Shown: positions 35,954-45,994, counted from the stretch's first letter. The stretch is 64,000 nucleotides of DNA from Saprospiraceae bacterium (GCA_016718205.1 JADKEB010000033.1:620001-684000); one strand, 5' to 3'. Notes: generated from the letters alone by a model not told the origin. Numbers and translations: made by a program.

Positions 35954-38329
35954 TCAATCATCTAAACTGCAGCTACCTATTGGCGCACCCGGAGGCACAG
36001 GTGCAGCGGATGGAAGTTTGATTTGGTGGATTTTAGTTGGGTCGGTATTCATCAACGTCACCAGATAATTGATTAACACTTTACCTTTTTCTTCTGAACC
36101 TTTTTTTGAAGATGAAATAAGTGATTTTTTATGACTGTCTAATATGTTTTGAATGTGCGCTTTCACTTGATGAGAAATATTTTCGCTGATACTCAAAGCT
36201 ATTAACTTGCTGACAAATTGTGTATTAGCACATTGCGAAACAACATCTGTGGTTATATTTTTTGCCAGGCTATTGGATATTTCTTTTAAATATTCTGATA
36301 ATCTTCCCTCACCTGCCATCCTGCTGAGTCTATCAGGATGTAATAAAAGCTCCAGAATTTGTCCTGAAGCACTTTCATACACCTTCAGATAGTCAAATGC
36401 TGGGGCAGCACCGGTAGGAAAGCTTTCACGACTGCGATCATAACCGGACGCAACTGGAAAAAGTAAACCTTTGATGTGGTCTGGGACGGCCAGATACTTG
36501 TCAGACAGGAGATCAAGAAGCGCAGCAGTGGCTTTCATCTGACGGATGCGATCTACGGGTTTTAGTGGTTCTATTTTGCCAAAACCTTTTACGGCGTAGT
36601 GATATTCAAGACCTCCTATCAGTTTACTCACAGCTTCCGCCTGATATCTGTGCATATAGTAGACCGGTACAAATATTTTTTCCAATTCAGAAACCGGCGT
36701 GCCTTTAGGTATTGTATTTAAGCCAAATTCTTTGATGGCATAAGCCCTGACGCCCATGATCCTCTCCAATTCAGCAATAGCATCAGGACCATTGTCCCAC
36801 AGGTGATTTATCGGTGAGGCACTACCGACACTTCTCGCATCTTCATCTGTCAGGTATTTCAGACCTAAACTATGATTACCATTGATAATAGCTTCAAGGC
36901 CTGCTCTCGCTGATGCTTCATCCGGATATTGACTATATCCGTACATGATAGACCGCTTGTCCCACAAACCGATCTTATCATCATAAGCCATTGAAAAGTC
37001 AGGCTTGCCCTGCTTGTCTAATGTGATATAGGGATGTGGATAATCCATTACAGATGCTCTGTCGTTAGTACTTGCAGCAAAGTTGTGTGCCAGTCCGATA
37101 GTGTGCCCTATTTCGTGTGCAGATAGTTGTCTAAGTCTGTCTAACGCCATTTTGGTCATGATGGCGTGATTTTCATCATTGGTGCCATATGGAGATGCTA
37201 TGCCTTGTGCTATCATAAAATCCTGTCTTACCCGGAGTGAACCTAAGGAAACATGGCCTTTAAGTATCTCACCAGTCCTGGGATCAGCGATCGATGTTCC
37301 ATATGACCAGCCACGAGTACTGCGATGCACCCACTGTATCATATTGTACCGGACATCAAGCGGATGTGCTCCTACAGGCAACTCTCTGACATCAAAAGCG
37401 TTTTTGAATCCGGCAGCTTCATATGCCTGAGCCCACCATTTGCCACCTTCCATGAGTGCTGACTTTATTGGTTCAGGACATCCGGGATCTATATAATAAA
37501 TGATGGGTTCGACAGGCTCACTTAGAGCTTGGTCAGGATATTTTTTTTCAAGTCTGTGCCTTGTGATAAATCTTTTTTCAATTGGCGAGTGTATAGGAGT
37601 GGCGTAGTCATAATAGCTCGTGTAAAAGTATCCACTCTCAGGATGAAATACTCTTGGTGTATACTTATCGTCCGGCAATTCGATGAAGGATACATGTTGC
37701 CGGTAAGAGACAGCTTCGGCTGAGGGCGATACACTTTTGATATAGGCACCTGTAGGCTCGCCTACAAAAGTCAGGATTGACTCCAGTTCGACATTCTTTG
37801 GAAAGGCGTGGATATTGTCAAAAAATAATGCTGAACGGCTTTTTTCGAGCTTATATGTACCTTGTTTGGTATCTTTAAGTGTATTGGCCACCCAATTGAG
37901 ATCATCAAGAAGCAATGGACCTATATCTATAGTGTAGTTTTTATTTTCAGTTTTTTCTATTTTGAATCCAAAAATGACAGATTTGGCAAAGGCTTCTTCC
38001 ACTGCCCTCACTTCGAGTGCATTATTGGAGATGGCCCTGTATTTTAGATTAGGTTGGATTAATAAGATCTTATCACCATGTTTTTCAAATCTGACTACTC
38101 TTACATCTCCTAGTTTGCCTCGATCTAAACCGAGGTCATTTGAACCCATTCCTGTCCCAAAAGCATTGACCATCAGTATATCCTGGTTGAGTTTATCCAT
38201 TTTTAAGAGAAGTTTTCCGCTGGAATCCTGGTATTCAAAATTGAAAAACCCCTGGTATTTTTGTCCCAGAAGGGTTTGAGTGCACAAAAAGGAAAACAAA
38301 ACGATAGAAAAAAATTTTAAAAAACTCAT
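35954..38329 (-). CDS. Exported zinc-dependent metalloprotease (DUF5117/DUF4953 type)
   Basis: 791 residues with signal peptide SFLKFFSIVLFSFLCTQTLL. The DUF5117/5118-like N-terminal half has FEYQDSSGKLLLKMDKLNQD and VRVVRFEKHGDKILLIQPNL. The catalytic HEIGHTIGLAHN motif begins at about residue 405 and is the metzincin form HExxHxxGxxH. The Met-turn candidate is SVMDYPHP, followed by DKIGLWDKRSIMYGYSQYP. These are large periplasmic or secreted proteases common in Bacteroidota. The substrate is unknown. It is convergent with the pyrophosphohydrolase gene. Confidence 0.9.
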   Translation of the reverse strand: MSFLKFFSIVLFSFLCTQTLLGQKYQGFFNFEYQDSSGKLLLKMDKLNQDILMVNAFGTGMGSNDLGLDRGKLGDVRVVRFEKHGDKILLIQPNLKYRAISNNALEVRAVEEAFAKSVIFGFKIEKTENKNYTIDIGPLLLDDLNWVANTLKDTKQGTYKLEKSRSALFFDNIHAFPKNVELESILTFVGEPTGAYIKSVSPSAEAVSYRQHVSFIELPDDKYTPRVFHPESGYFYTSYYDYATPIHSPIEKRFITRHRLEKKYPDQALSEPVEPIIYYIDPGCPEPIKSALMEGGKWWAQAYEAAGFKNAFDVRELPVGAHPLDVRYNMIQWVHRSTRGWSYGTSIADPRTGEILKGHVSLGSLRVRQDFMIAQGIASPYGTNDENHAIMTKMALDRLRQLSAHEIGHTIGLAHNFAASTNDRASVMDYPHPYITLDKQGKPDFSMAYDDKIGLWDKRSIMYGYSQYPDEASARAGLEAIINGNHSLGLKYLTDEDARSVGSASPINHLWDNGPDAIAELERIMGVRAYAIKEFGLNTIPKGTPVSELEKIFVPVYYMHRYQAEAVSKLIGGLEYHYAVKGFGKIEPLKPVDRIRQMKATAALLDLLSDKYLAVPDHIKGLLFPVASGYDRSRESFPTGAAPAFDYLKVYESASGQILELLLHPDRLSRMAGEGRLSEYLKEISNSLAKNITTDVVSQCANTQFVSKLIALSISENISHQVKAHIQNILDSHKKSLISSSKKGSEEKGKVLINYLVTLMNTDPTKIHQIKLPSAAPVPPGAPIGSCSLDD

Positions 38330-38651
38330 GATGCAGGCATTTATAAGGATGCAATATATGGATTAAAAATTATTATGAAAACAAAAGTAGGGCCACACTT
38401 CATCAATGTTGATTGGAAAGGTAAATCTAAAGAAATGTTTTAACAACTAAAGACATCAATTTGACGAATATGGAGTTCTTTACCGATAATGAAGTTACTA
38501 TTGAACATGATCCTGATTTTTTTTTGCAAATCCTGATTTATGTAGCCAATTTCTATTACTTGTTTCCTATTGTTTCATTGGCAATGCATAATTCATTAAC
38601 TTTGCATTTTTTTAGAACACGTTTCTTGCATAAACGTAGTAAATTGTGGTT
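38330..38651. other. Intergenic region between divergent protease and trhO genes
   Basis: About 320 AT-rich bases. A short frame at 38461-38655 has no homology signature and overlaps the trhO start, so it is not called. TAACTTTG at 38597-38604 matches the -7 consensus and is the best trhO promoter candidate; no well-spaced TTG was found. Confidence 0.4.
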
Positions 38652-39707
38652 ATGAAGACATTGCACAACAGAATAAACAGATACACCCTCAAGGAAAAAA
38701 TTCAATCTGACAAGACTCCCAGAGTAACATTGTCATTTTACCAATACTATCATCTCGGCAACCCCGGATTGTTCAGAGACCATATCTATATCTTGCTTTC
38801 TGAGTTAGGTGTATTCGGTCGTATCTATGTATCATATGAAGGGATCAACGCCCAGATATCAGTTCCGGAAGCACGGATCGAAGACTTTAAAAATGCGATA
38901 CATACTATCACTTTTCTCAGAGATATCAGGCTCAATTGGGCTATAGAAGATAATGGAAAATCATTTTACAAACTCATCATCCGAGTACGTGACAAAATCG
39001 TAGCTGATGGACTGGACGATAAGTCTTTTGACGTTACGAATAAAGGTATACACCTCAAGGCTGAAGAATTCAACATACTCACCGATGACCCTGAAACCAT
39101 CATTGTAGATATGCGCAATCATTATGAATCGGAAGTAGGACATTTTCAGGGTGCAATATTGCCTGATGTAGAAACCTTCAGGGAAGCATTACCGGTCGTA
39201 GAGCAATTAATCAAAGGCAAAAAGGACAAAAATATCATCATGTACTGCACAGGAGGTATCCGATGCGAAAAAGCCAGTGCCTATTACAAGCACAAGGGAT
39301 ACTCCAATGTATACCAGGTAGAAGGTGGTATAATAGAGTATGCCAGAAGAGCTAAAGAATTAGGTATCGAAAATAAATTTATAGGTAAAAACTTCGTTTT
39401 TGATGAAAGGCTGGGTGAAAAAATATCGGACCATGTCATAGCCAAATGCCATCAGTGCGGTGCACCTTGCGATACACATGTCAACTGTGCCAATGACGCG
39501 TGTCACATCCTTTTCATCCAGTGTCCTGCCTGTGCTCAAACATATCAGCACACTTGTTCTGTAAAGTGTAAAGAATATATACAGTTGCCGGAAAACGATA
39601 GAACTTTGTTAAAAAATGATCTGGAATTTAATGGCACAAAGTTCGGAAAAGGAAGGTACAAAGCATTCCATAAGTCAGAAGTATTAGACACTTCCCATCA
39701 TGAGTAA
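38652..39707 (+). CDS. trhO: tRNA uridine(34) hydroxylase (rhodanese-related)
   Basis: 351 residues from ATG 38652; a GTG six bases earlier is possible. The N-terminal domain has SFYQYYHLGNPGLFRDHIYI and YVSYEGINAQISVP. The rhodanese domain has IIVDMRNHYESEVGHFQGAI and the active-site loop MYCTGGIRCEKASAYY with the catalytic Cys. The C-terminal zinc-like Cys cluster is CHQCGAPCDTHVNC, CPACAQTYQHTC, with the typical end. TrhO (YceA) forms 5-hydroxyuridine at position 34 of tRNAs using O2. Length is normal. Confidence 0.93.
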   Translation: MKTLHNRINRYTLKEKIQSDKTPRVTLSFYQYYHLGNPGLFRDHIYILLSELGVFGRIYVSYEGINAQISVPEARIEDFKNAIHTITFLRDIRLNWAIEDNGKSFYKLIIRVRDKIVADGLDDKSFDVTNKGIHLKAEEFNILTDDPETIIVDMRNHYESEVGHFQGAILPDVETFREALPVVEQLIKGKKDKNIIMYCTGGIRCEKASAYYKHKGYSNVYQVEGGIIEYARRAKELGIENKFIGKNFVFDERLGEKISDHVIAKCHQCGAPCDTHVNCANDACHILFIQCPACAQTYQHTCSVKCKEYIQLPENDRTLLKNDLEFNGTKFGKGRYKAFHKSEVLDTSHHE

Positions 39708-39872
39708 GAATCTGAGCCTATTCAAGTGCATTTTTCTATCGAGTGGCTTGCCGAAGGTGTACGTACAGAAAAATGTGACACTCCTTTCATTGTATGGTTC
39801 GTATCATATATGTAAAGGATTTTTGGCAATAAGATTGTTGATTTTATCATTATTACACATATAGTTTTTAGG

Positions 39873-41567
39873 ATGAATTTACAGCCCTTGGGTACATACA
39901 GTTTAGCTTCCTGCTTGAAAATCAGTATCATCGGACTGTTAGGGCTTGGCTTGATTGTATTTAGTCAGGGTTGCGCCAGCACAGGATCGCCATCAGGTGG
40001 TCCCAGAGATGTGACACCACCCAAAATGGATAGTATCAGATCTGCACAAAACCGTCAGACAAATTTCAAACCTCGTCAGGTTGATTTCTACTTTGATGAA
40101 TTTATAGAAGTACGTGATCCGATCAAGGAAGTGCTGGTCTCTCCACCTCTTACATATATACCACAGGTGAAGCACCGAGGTAAAAAAGTAAGTTTTGCAT
40201 TTGATGAAAAAGAAGTTTTAAGAGAAAATGCTACCTACACCATCAATTTTGGTGAGTCTGTTGTGGATTTTCATGAAGGCAATAAACTCCCCAATTTTAA
40301 CTTTGTTTTTGCCACAGGTCCTGCATTGGACAGTATGACTTTTAAGGGTAAAATCACAGATGCACTCACAGGTGAACCTGATCCGGAGATGGTTATATTC
40401 TTATATGACAACCTCACTGACTCCATCGTGGCTAAGGAGAAACCTTTTTACTTTGCACGTCCTGACAAATCAGGTAATTTCGAATTTCAAAATGTAAAAT
40501 CTGATACTTTCAGGTTGCTGGCCATCAAAGATGAAAATATCAACTATAGATACGATCTCCCGACAGAAAAAGTGGCATTTTATGATAGTCTGATAGTACT
40601 TGTGGATTCAGCAACTTACAATATCCATCTGGTATCTTCGCTGCCAAAACCAAAACTCAAGATCATGTCTTACGATACAAAAATTTACGGCAAGATCAAT
40701 ATCCTTTATAATACCAAGCCGCCAGTGCCTACTGTATTGAATATACCTCATCAAGACATCATTTTCTCCAATGAAATCGCAGAAGACTCTGTCAATATCT
40801 ACTATGAAACAGCTCTGGACTCATTCGGAGTGATCATATATAATGATACTATAAAAGTGAAACCGAGAGGAAAACAGGATTTTATGAAAAAAAGTCGTTT
40901 GAGACTATTATCAACAAATGCCGGTAGCAAAGTGCTGCCTACTGACTCTCTGATATTTAATTACAATATGCCCCTAAAACTGAATCCTTCAAAAAACATC
41001 ATTATCACAGACACCATAGGGCAGATCGATGATATCAGGATTACTACCTCTGAAGATAAAAAAAGTATGATCATCCGGTACCTGTGGAAAGGTGGAGAAG
41101 AGTATAATATCTCCTTTGACAGTAACACCATTCAAAGCATCTATGGTCATGCTGCAGATAGCCTGGATATGGAAGTAAAAATACTCAAGCCAGATCAATT
41201 GGCAGGTATCAATTTTTTAATATCTGATTTGGATAGTACTGCCACTTATATTATCAATATTCAAAGAGAAAAACTGCTTATCAGCAGTACTAAAGTGGCT
41301 TTCAAGTCCATGTCTTCGATAAAACTGACAGGATTGGTACCTGATAAATACAACGTTGAGATCTTTCGTGACGTTAATAATAATGGAAAATGGGACCCGG
41401 GTAGCTATTGGACTAAATCCCAACCAGAGCCATACAGATTTTTCAAAGGAGAGACTGTCAGAGAAAATAAAGAAACTGACATCAATATTTCCTGGAAAAC
41501 CAACTCAGAAGTCTTAACTAAACCTGAAACCCCTCTCATCAAACCTCCGCTGAACATTAAAAAATAA
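39873..41567 (+). CDS. Ig-like domain-containing lipoprotein
   Basis: 564 residues. The N-terminus ISIIGLLGLGLIVFSQGCAS is a lipobox with Cys near 34, followed by the recurring Bacteroidota signature STGSPSGGPRDVTPPKMDSI. An SbsA-like Ig domain follows (FYFDEFIEVRDPIKEVLVSP, TYTINFGESVVDFHEGN), then several beta domains and, near the end, VEIFRDVNNNGKWDPGSYW, a calcium-loop-like motif. It is probably a periplasm- or surface-facing lipoprotein. It precedes lptB by 3 bases, so it likely shares an operon with it. Its function is not established. Confidence 0.85.
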   Translation: MNLQPLGTYSLASCLKISIIGLLGLGLIVFSQGCASTGSPSGGPRDVTPPKMDSIRSAQNRQTNFKPRQVDFYFDEFIEVRDPIKEVLVSPPLTYIPQVKHRGKKVSFAFDEKEVLRENATYTINFGESVVDFHEGNKLPNFNFVFATGPALDSMTFKGKITDALTGEPDPEMVIFLYDNLTDSIVAKEKPFYFARPDKSGNFEFQNVKSDTFRLLAIKDENINYRYDLPTEKVAFYDSLIVLVDSATYNIHLVSSLPKPKLKIMSYDTKIYGKINILYNTKPPVPTVLNIPHQDIIFSNEIAEDSVNIYYETALDSFGVIIYNDTIKVKPRGKQDFMKKSRLRLLSTNAGSKVLPTDSLIFNYNMPLKLNPSKNIIITDTIGQIDDIRITTSEDKKSMIIRYLWKGGEEYNISFDSNTIQSIYGHAADSLDMEVKILKPDQLAGINFLISDLDSTATYIINIQREKLLISSTKVAFKSMSSIKLTGLVPDKYNVEIFRDVNNNGKWDPGSYWTKSQPEPYRFFKGETVRENKETDINISWKTNSEVLTKPETPLIKPPLNIKK

Positions 41568-41570
41568 AAG

Positions 41571-42317
41571 ATGATCTTCAGATCTGACAATCTCGTAAAA
41601 ACATATGGCCAACGCACTGTCGTCAACAAGGTATCTATTCACGTCGACCAAGGTGAAATAGTAGGATTACTGGGACCCAACGGAGCAGGCAAAACCACTA
41701 CCTTCTACATGATGGTAGGCTTTATCAGGCCGGCTGAAGGAAAAGTTTATCTGAATGAAGAAGATGTCACTCGGGATGCGATGTATGTCAGGGCACAGAA
41801 AGGAGTAGGATATCTGCCACAGGAACCCAGTGTTTTCAGAAAACTTTCGGTCGAAGACAATATTATGGCCGTGCTGGAAATGACAAAACTGACTAAAGAA
41901 GAACAAAAAGATAAACTCGAGTCGCTGATCGGCGAATTCAGATTGGATAAAGTTAGGAAAAATATCGGCGATTCGCTGTCGGGTGGCGAGAGACGGAGGA
42001 CTGAAATTGCCCGTTCACTTGCATCTAGTCCAAAATTTATCCTACTCGATGAACCCTTTGCAGGCATAGACCCTATAGCAGTGGAAGATATTCAGCATAT
42101 TGTGGCAAAATTAAAGACAAAAAATATAGGAATCCTTATTACAGACCATAACGTGCAGGAAACATTGTCTATCACAGACAGAGCTTATCTCATGTTTGAA
42201 GGCAGTATACTTAAAGCCGGCACGGCAGAAGAGCTGGCAGCTGATGAAGTAGTAAGGCGTGTCTACTTGGGTAAAAATTTTGAATTAAAAAAGAAAGTGA
42301 TAGATTTTGAAGACTAA
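41571..42317 (+). CDS. lptB: LPS export ABC transporter ATP-binding protein LptB
   Basis: 248 residues. Walker A GPNGAGKTT at 35-43, signature LSGGERRRTEIARSLAS, Walker B KFILLDEPFAGIDPIAVED, and H-loop LITDHNVQETL. FAGIDPIAV with the following DHNV is diagnostic for LptB rather than other ABC ATPases. It powers LPS extraction from the inner membrane with LptF/LptG and LptC, none of which is in this window. Two tiny lipoprotein genes follow, the first overlapping by 11 bases. Confidence 0.96.
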   Translation: MIFRSDNLVKTYGQRTVVNKVSIHVDQGEIVGLLGPNGAGKTTTFYMMVGFIRPAEGKVYLNEEDVTRDAMYVRAQKGVGYLPQEPSVFRKLSVEDNIMAVLEMTKLTKEEQKDKLESLIGEFRLDKVRKNIGDSLSGGERRRTEIARSLASSPKFILLDEPFAGIDPIAVEDIQHIVAKLKTKNIGILITDHNVQETLSITDRAYLMFEGSILKAGTAEELAADEVVRRVYLGKNFELKKKVIDFED

Positions 42318-42570
42318 ATATCTTACAATCCTTTTGTTAGTTGCAGTTGTGTTTATCTCATGTGGCATTGAGGACAATCCGCTCACGGCCGAAGAAAAAT
42401 ACACCGTTGACACCATCTTTGGCAACAAACTGAATGATTTACGTATCTATACTGATTCATTGTGCAAAGTTGAAAGGGATACCCTATTTGCCAAATATGC
42501 GGACTCCATGCATACTGTCAGAATCAAAGAAATCGAAAATCTTTTGATAATAAATCCTGCTCAGGAATGA
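42307..42570 (+). CDS. Small hypothetical lipoprotein
   Basis: 87 residues from a TTG at 42307 that overlaps the lptB end. The signal LTILLLVAVVFISC has a lipobox Cys near 19. The mature part is acidic and helical (YTVDTIFGNKLNDLRIYTDS, DTLFAKYADSMHTVRIKEIE). No known family. It overlaps the next gene by 4 bases (ATGA), so the three genes are translationally coupled. Confidence 0.65.
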   Translation: MKTKYLTILLLVAVVFISCGIEDNPLTAEEKYTVDTIFGNKLNDLRIYTDSLCKVERDTLFAKYADSMHTVRIKEIENLLIINPAQE

Positions 42571-42887
42571 AACTATCACCCTATATCATCATTTTAATAA
42601 CTGTACTGGCATCTTGTGATGATACTGCGGCGGTGCTCAACATCAACAATCCAAAAATCAAAGAGGCCTATGAAAGCCGCAGGAAAGAATACATCAATGA
42701 AAACCTTAAAAATTGCAGAGAAGATATCATAGGTAAAGCAGAAATATACGTGGATTCACTCATCGCGGCAGAAATTGACTATAGAATCAATGATTCCATC
42801 ATTTTTCCCGAAAAGCCGATCAAACCGGAATGGCCCGGTGCTATCATAGTACCGGATTCAATAAAAGCAAGACCTATCTTTAGATAA
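42567..42887 (+). CDS. Small hypothetical lipoprotein
   Basis: 106 residues, signal LSPYIIILITVLASC with lipobox Cys at 17. The mature part is charged (YESRRKEYINENLKNCREDI) and Pro-rich at the end (FPEKPIKPEWPGAIIVPDSI). It probably sits in the same lptB operon, overlapping the preceding gene. It is convergent with the next gene, stops 8 bases apart. No family recognised; an envelope role is inference from context. Confidence 0.65.
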   Translation: MKLSPYIIILITVLASCDDTAAVLNINNPKIKEAYESRRKEYINENLKNCREDIIGKAEIYVDSLIAAEIDYRINDSIIFPEKPIKPEWPGAIIVPDSIKARPIFR

Positions 42888-42895
42888 ACGGTTTT

Positions 42896-44521
42896 TTATT
42901 TAGCGTGGTAAAGGGTATTTACTCTTTGTCCATTTTCGTATACCGCAATAAAAGCGTCTCTGAAGCCTAATTTTCTTATTTTGTACACATCTGAAGCAGC
43001 ATTTTTAATGTCCTTATAACCCATAAGTGTATATCTGTATACTGCTTTGTTTGGAAAAAATTCTGTCGAGATATCCCCAACTTCTGCCAGCTTAGGGAAA
43101 GTAGCATTTGGCTTCTTCATCGCGATAAACTGTATTCTGTATTCTGTTGTATTGTTGATCACTTTTGGTGAGTTAGAAGATAATCTTGTATCGTCTTCCT
43201 TAGATAAATCAGATTTCTTAACATTTTTCATTTTTCCTGCAGTGGTACATCTCTCCAGATGAGAAGCAAATATGATTTCCAGAGTTCTCGCATCAGTATC
43301 TTTATAATTTTTTACAAAATCTTTATACTCACTTTTTGCTTCAGCACAATTACCCATAGCGCAAAGAGACAAGGCAAACATATATTTAGCCCTGGGATAT
43401 TTAGGATCTGCTTTCAGCTTGTTGAAACAAGGGAGGGCATTCTCAAAATCGTTGGTTGCAAAATAGGATTCACCGGCCTTGTGTAAAAATTCAGCGGCTT
43501 CTTCATCATATTTCGCTTCTGGAGCTTCATAAGTAGTGGCTGGAATTTCTAATGGAGCTTCATTTGCGTTGATCACAGGAATTTCTTCAATTGCCACTTC
43601 TTTATTTTCTTTGGGAGTAGTTGCAGCGGGCTCGATAGCCATTACATTGTTTGGTTCAGGTTTTACTTCTTCTTTATTATCCGGAATGGTGGTGGCCACT
43701 TTTTCCTCTTTCACAGGCAAAGTAACTTCTTTTATTTCTTCAGGTATCATTTTAGTCACCTTAATCGGAGCCGGTCTTCCGAGTTGAAATATCAATCCCA
43801 GATGTACATTAATCACATTTAAATCTGCAGCACCGGTATGTGTTAATTTTTGGGCCTCAAAATACTCAGAATCTTCTATAACACCATTTCTGTTTCCATC
43901 CTGTGCATTGCGATAAGAATAATCATAATTAAACTTGCTCATATAGGATGTAGTCAAGTATTCTGCTTTGGCATGAAATCCAAGCCAATGATTCATTTTA
44001 TATATAAACCTTGTACCACCGTTCCAGGCAAACTGATAATTTTCTGATGCTCCGGAAAATTGATATATCTGATAGTATTGATTGAAAAAAGATTTTGAAA
44101 AGACCAACTCAGGGACATTGATCTGTCCCAAGCCTGCTTTTGCATACACATCCCATTCAAACCTTTTTCCGGCAATTTTGAAAGTCGGCCCGGCCAAAAT
44201 ATATTTGCTATTCCAATTTTCTGCACCGGTATTTGTAATATCTTCAAGATATTTTTTTGAAATATAGGAATTAAATAAGTCTCTGCTTACATTACTGAAT
44301 TGTCCCGCTGAAAAACCTATACCGATGGTTTTGAAAAAATAATCAAAGCCACCTGAAAAACTGATACCTCTGCCTGCAAACATGTGTGGATCAGCGTATT
44401 TTAAAATCGGTTGAGAACCTCCTGCGCTCAAATCAATTTGCAAAAATTTATTTGACTGTGCATATTGAACTGAAATTGCAACCCAAACAATCAATACTGA
44501 ATGTATAATTCTATTTCTCAT
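42896..44521 (-). CDS. Outer membrane barrel/TPR/SPOR-like protein
   Basis: 541 residues in three parts. Residues 1-22 are a signal peptide, and about 23-250 have strand-rich barrel features (ISFSGGFDYFFKTIGIGFSA, LNVINVHLGLIFQLGRP). A Glu/Pro/Val-rich linker covers about 255-350. A TPR region follows (FLHKAGESYFATNDFENALP, YMFALSLCAMGNCAEAKSEY). The C-terminal 80 residues are SPOR-like (YRIQFIAMKKPNATFPKLAE, AASDVYKIRKLGFRDAFIAV). SPOR domains bind denuded peptidoglycan, so the protein may tie the outer membrane to the wall (inference). Monocistronic. Confidence 0.75.
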   Translation of the reverse strand: MRNRIIHSVLIVWVAISVQYAQSNKFLQIDLSAGGSQPILKYADPHMFAGRGISFSGGFDYFFKTIGIGFSAGQFSNVSRDLFNSYISKKYLEDITNTGAENWNSKYILAGPTFKIAGKRFEWDVYAKAGLGQINVPELVFSKSFFNQYYQIYQFSGASENYQFAWNGGTRFIYKMNHWLGFHAKAEYLTTSYMSKFNYDYSYRNAQDGNRNGVIEDSEYFEAQKLTHTGAADLNVINVHLGLIFQLGRPAPIKVTKMIPEEIKEVTLPVKEEKVATTIPDNKEEVKPEPNNVMAIEPAATTPKENKEVAIEEIPVINANEAPLEIPATTYEAPEAKYDEEAAEFLHKAGESYFATNDFENALPCFNKLKADPKYPRAKYMFALSLCAMGNCAEAKSEYKDFVKNYKDTDARTLEIIFASHLERCTTAGKMKNVKKSDLSKEDDTRLSSNSPKVINNTTEYRIQFIAMKKPNATFPKLAEVGDISTEFFPNKAVYRYTLMGYKDIKNAASDVYKIRKLGFRDAFIAVYENGQRVNTLYHAK

Positions 44522-44779
44522 AACTATTAAATGTAAAATGAATATCCAAATAATTTAATAAATAAAGTATGGATAGGTCCTTTTATCGATGCAAAGGTAA
44601 ATAATTAATTTAATATGACATATTATTTTTTAATAAAAAATTTAAACAGCTGATTATCTATTGTTTACAGTAACAATTATATAATTTATTTATATGTTAA
44701 TCATATAGTAATATAATTAAATATGAAGGATATTCAGTATTTTTTCTGATCTAATAAACAAGAATTTGCCTACACTGTA

Positions 44780-44876
44780 CTCTTTTCGCTTAAGTGTCGC
44801 CCTACGGGACGCTTCTCAGTCGAAAAAGAAAATCGACCACTAAGCTGAGCCTTGCGAAGACTTGTGAGCGATTTTT
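44780..44876. repeat. Direct repeat, unit 1
   Basis: CTCTTTTCGCTTAAGTGTCG, the hairpin GTCGCCCTACGGGACGC, CTTCTCAGTCGAAAAAGAAA, ATCGACCACTAAGCTGA and a tail ending TGTGAGCGATTTTT. It repeats almost identically at 44935-45030 and, diverged, at 50082-50173. Non-coding. The remainder of 44522-45103 shows no gene. Confidence 0.7.
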
Positions 44877-44934
44877 GACCCCTTCGACCGCTAACCTGTA
44901 GAAGGAAGACTGATTTCGATCTTTCATCTCAACC

Positions 44935-45030
44935 ACTCTTTTCGCTTAAGTGTCGCCCTACGGGACGCTTCTCAGTCGAAAAAGAAAATCGACCACTAAG
45001 CTGACGTAGGAAGACTTGTGAGCGATTTTT
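44935..45030. repeat. Direct repeat, unit 2
   Basis: Nearly identical to unit 1 at 44780, separated from it by about 58 bases. Differences are confined to the segment after ACTAAGCTGA. The two copies could recombine and delete the spacer. Confidence 0.7.
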
Positions 45031-45103
45031 TTGTAAACACTTCCATTTGCAGTCAAATGATGTAATTTTGAGCATGCTACGAGTAAGAAAATCACCAATA
45101 AAA

Positions 45104-45131
45104 GAAAGCCGGCATCTATTTGCCGGCTTTC
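45104..45131 (-). terminator. Terminator downstream of the small heat-shock gene
   Basis: GAAAGCCGGCATC and GCCGGCTTTC make a 10-bp GC-rich stem with a short loop and flanking A/T runs, 35 bases after the hsp20 stop. Confidence 0.65.
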
Positions 45132-45165
45132 CTTAATTCCGATAACACAAAAACAACAGAAATCA

Positions 45166-45618
45166 CTATTTCACCTCAATCGCTTTTGGTGTAATGACTG
45201 CTTTTGGCTCTTTCTTATCTATTCCTATATGGAGTATGCCATCTTTGTACTCAGCAAAAATTTTGTCTTCTTGTACATTGTCAGGCATACTAAAGGACCT
45301 GTGGAATGTTTCATAGCTGAACTCTCTCCTTAGATAATTTCCTTCTTTGTCCTTTTCCTCTTTTTCCATCCTTTTCTCAGCTCTGATGTTGAGAATTCCA
45401 TTCAGTAATTCTACTTTAAAATCATCCTTTTTCATACCAGGCGCTGCGAGTTCTATATGGTACTCTTTATCTGTTTCTTTGAGATTGACAGATGGCAGAG
45501 TAGAGCCCACTTTTGCAAAATTTTTGTCATTCCAGTCGAAAAAGTCTTTGGTAAAAAAGTCATCAAAGAATGTAGGGAAAGTAGGAAATAATGATGGTTT
45601 TTTAACTACTTGTGACAT
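45166..45618 (-). CDS. Hsp20/alpha-crystallin small heat-shock protein
   Basis: 150 residues from the ATG at 45618 (MSQVVKKPSLFPTFPTFFDD). The open frame extends to 45681, but that extension overlaps the promoter. The alpha-crystallin domain covers about 40-145: LPSVNLKETDKEYHIELAAP, KDDFKVELLNGILNIRAEKR, FHRSFSMPDNVQEDKIFAEY, and KDGILHIGIDKKE. It binds unfolding proteins as an ATP-independent holdase. A promoter-like sequence lies at 45662-45691 on the minus strand. Confidence 0.92.
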   Translation of the reverse strand: MSQVVKKPSLFPTFPTFFDDFFTKDFFDWNDKNFAKVGSTLPSVNLKETDKEYHIELAAPGMKKDDFKVELLNGILNIRAEKRMEKEEKDKEGNYLRREFSYETFHRSFSMPDNVQEDKIFAEYKDGILHIGIDKKEPKAVITPKAIEVK

Positions 45619-45661
45619 GACTAAATATTTAAAAAGTGAATTAAACTTTTTTAACGATGTA

Positions 45662-45691
45662 AAAATATAATAAATCTCCACCAGTTGTCAA
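45662..45691 (-). promoter_or_regulatory. Promoter-like sequence for hsp20
   Basis: On the minus strand TTG, 19 bases, then TATATTTT, one base short of TAnnTTTG. It lies 44 bases before the ATG at 45618 and supports that start. Confidence 0.5.
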
Positions 45692-45964
45692 TGACTAATA
45701 TCATCATTAGATATGATTAGAGGTGCTTTTCAATTTCTTGTTGGAGCGAAAGTGAGAAAATTTCTTACATGTTGTAAGAGATATCTTAAGGTCAATTGCA
45801 CGATTTAGATAACATAGGCAGACAAGTTCATTACGAAAATTGATTTTTCAAAAAAAATTGTGGTAATAGTGCTATTTGAATGGGGGTATACTAATAATAT
45901 CTACTATTTTAAGCATCAAGACCATATGATTTTTTATCTTTTTGTAAAAATATATCATAAGTTG

Positions 45965-45994
45965 TTTGTTGTGTAAGTATTTTTCCTATATTTG
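45965..45994 (+). promoter_or_regulatory. Promoter for the Anbu operon
   Basis: TTTG at 45965-45968, 18 bases, TATATTTG at 45987-45994, matching the Bacteroidota vegetative consensus. It is 66 bases before the ATP-grasp start at 46060. The rest of 45692-45964 holds no gene; GGAGCGAAAGTGAGAAAATT near 45743 looks like a worn MITE end. Confidence 0.6.

Noticed and set aside
38461..38655. 64-residue frame upstream of trhO
   Set aside because: No recognisable motif, overlaps the trhO start and contains the likely promoter box.
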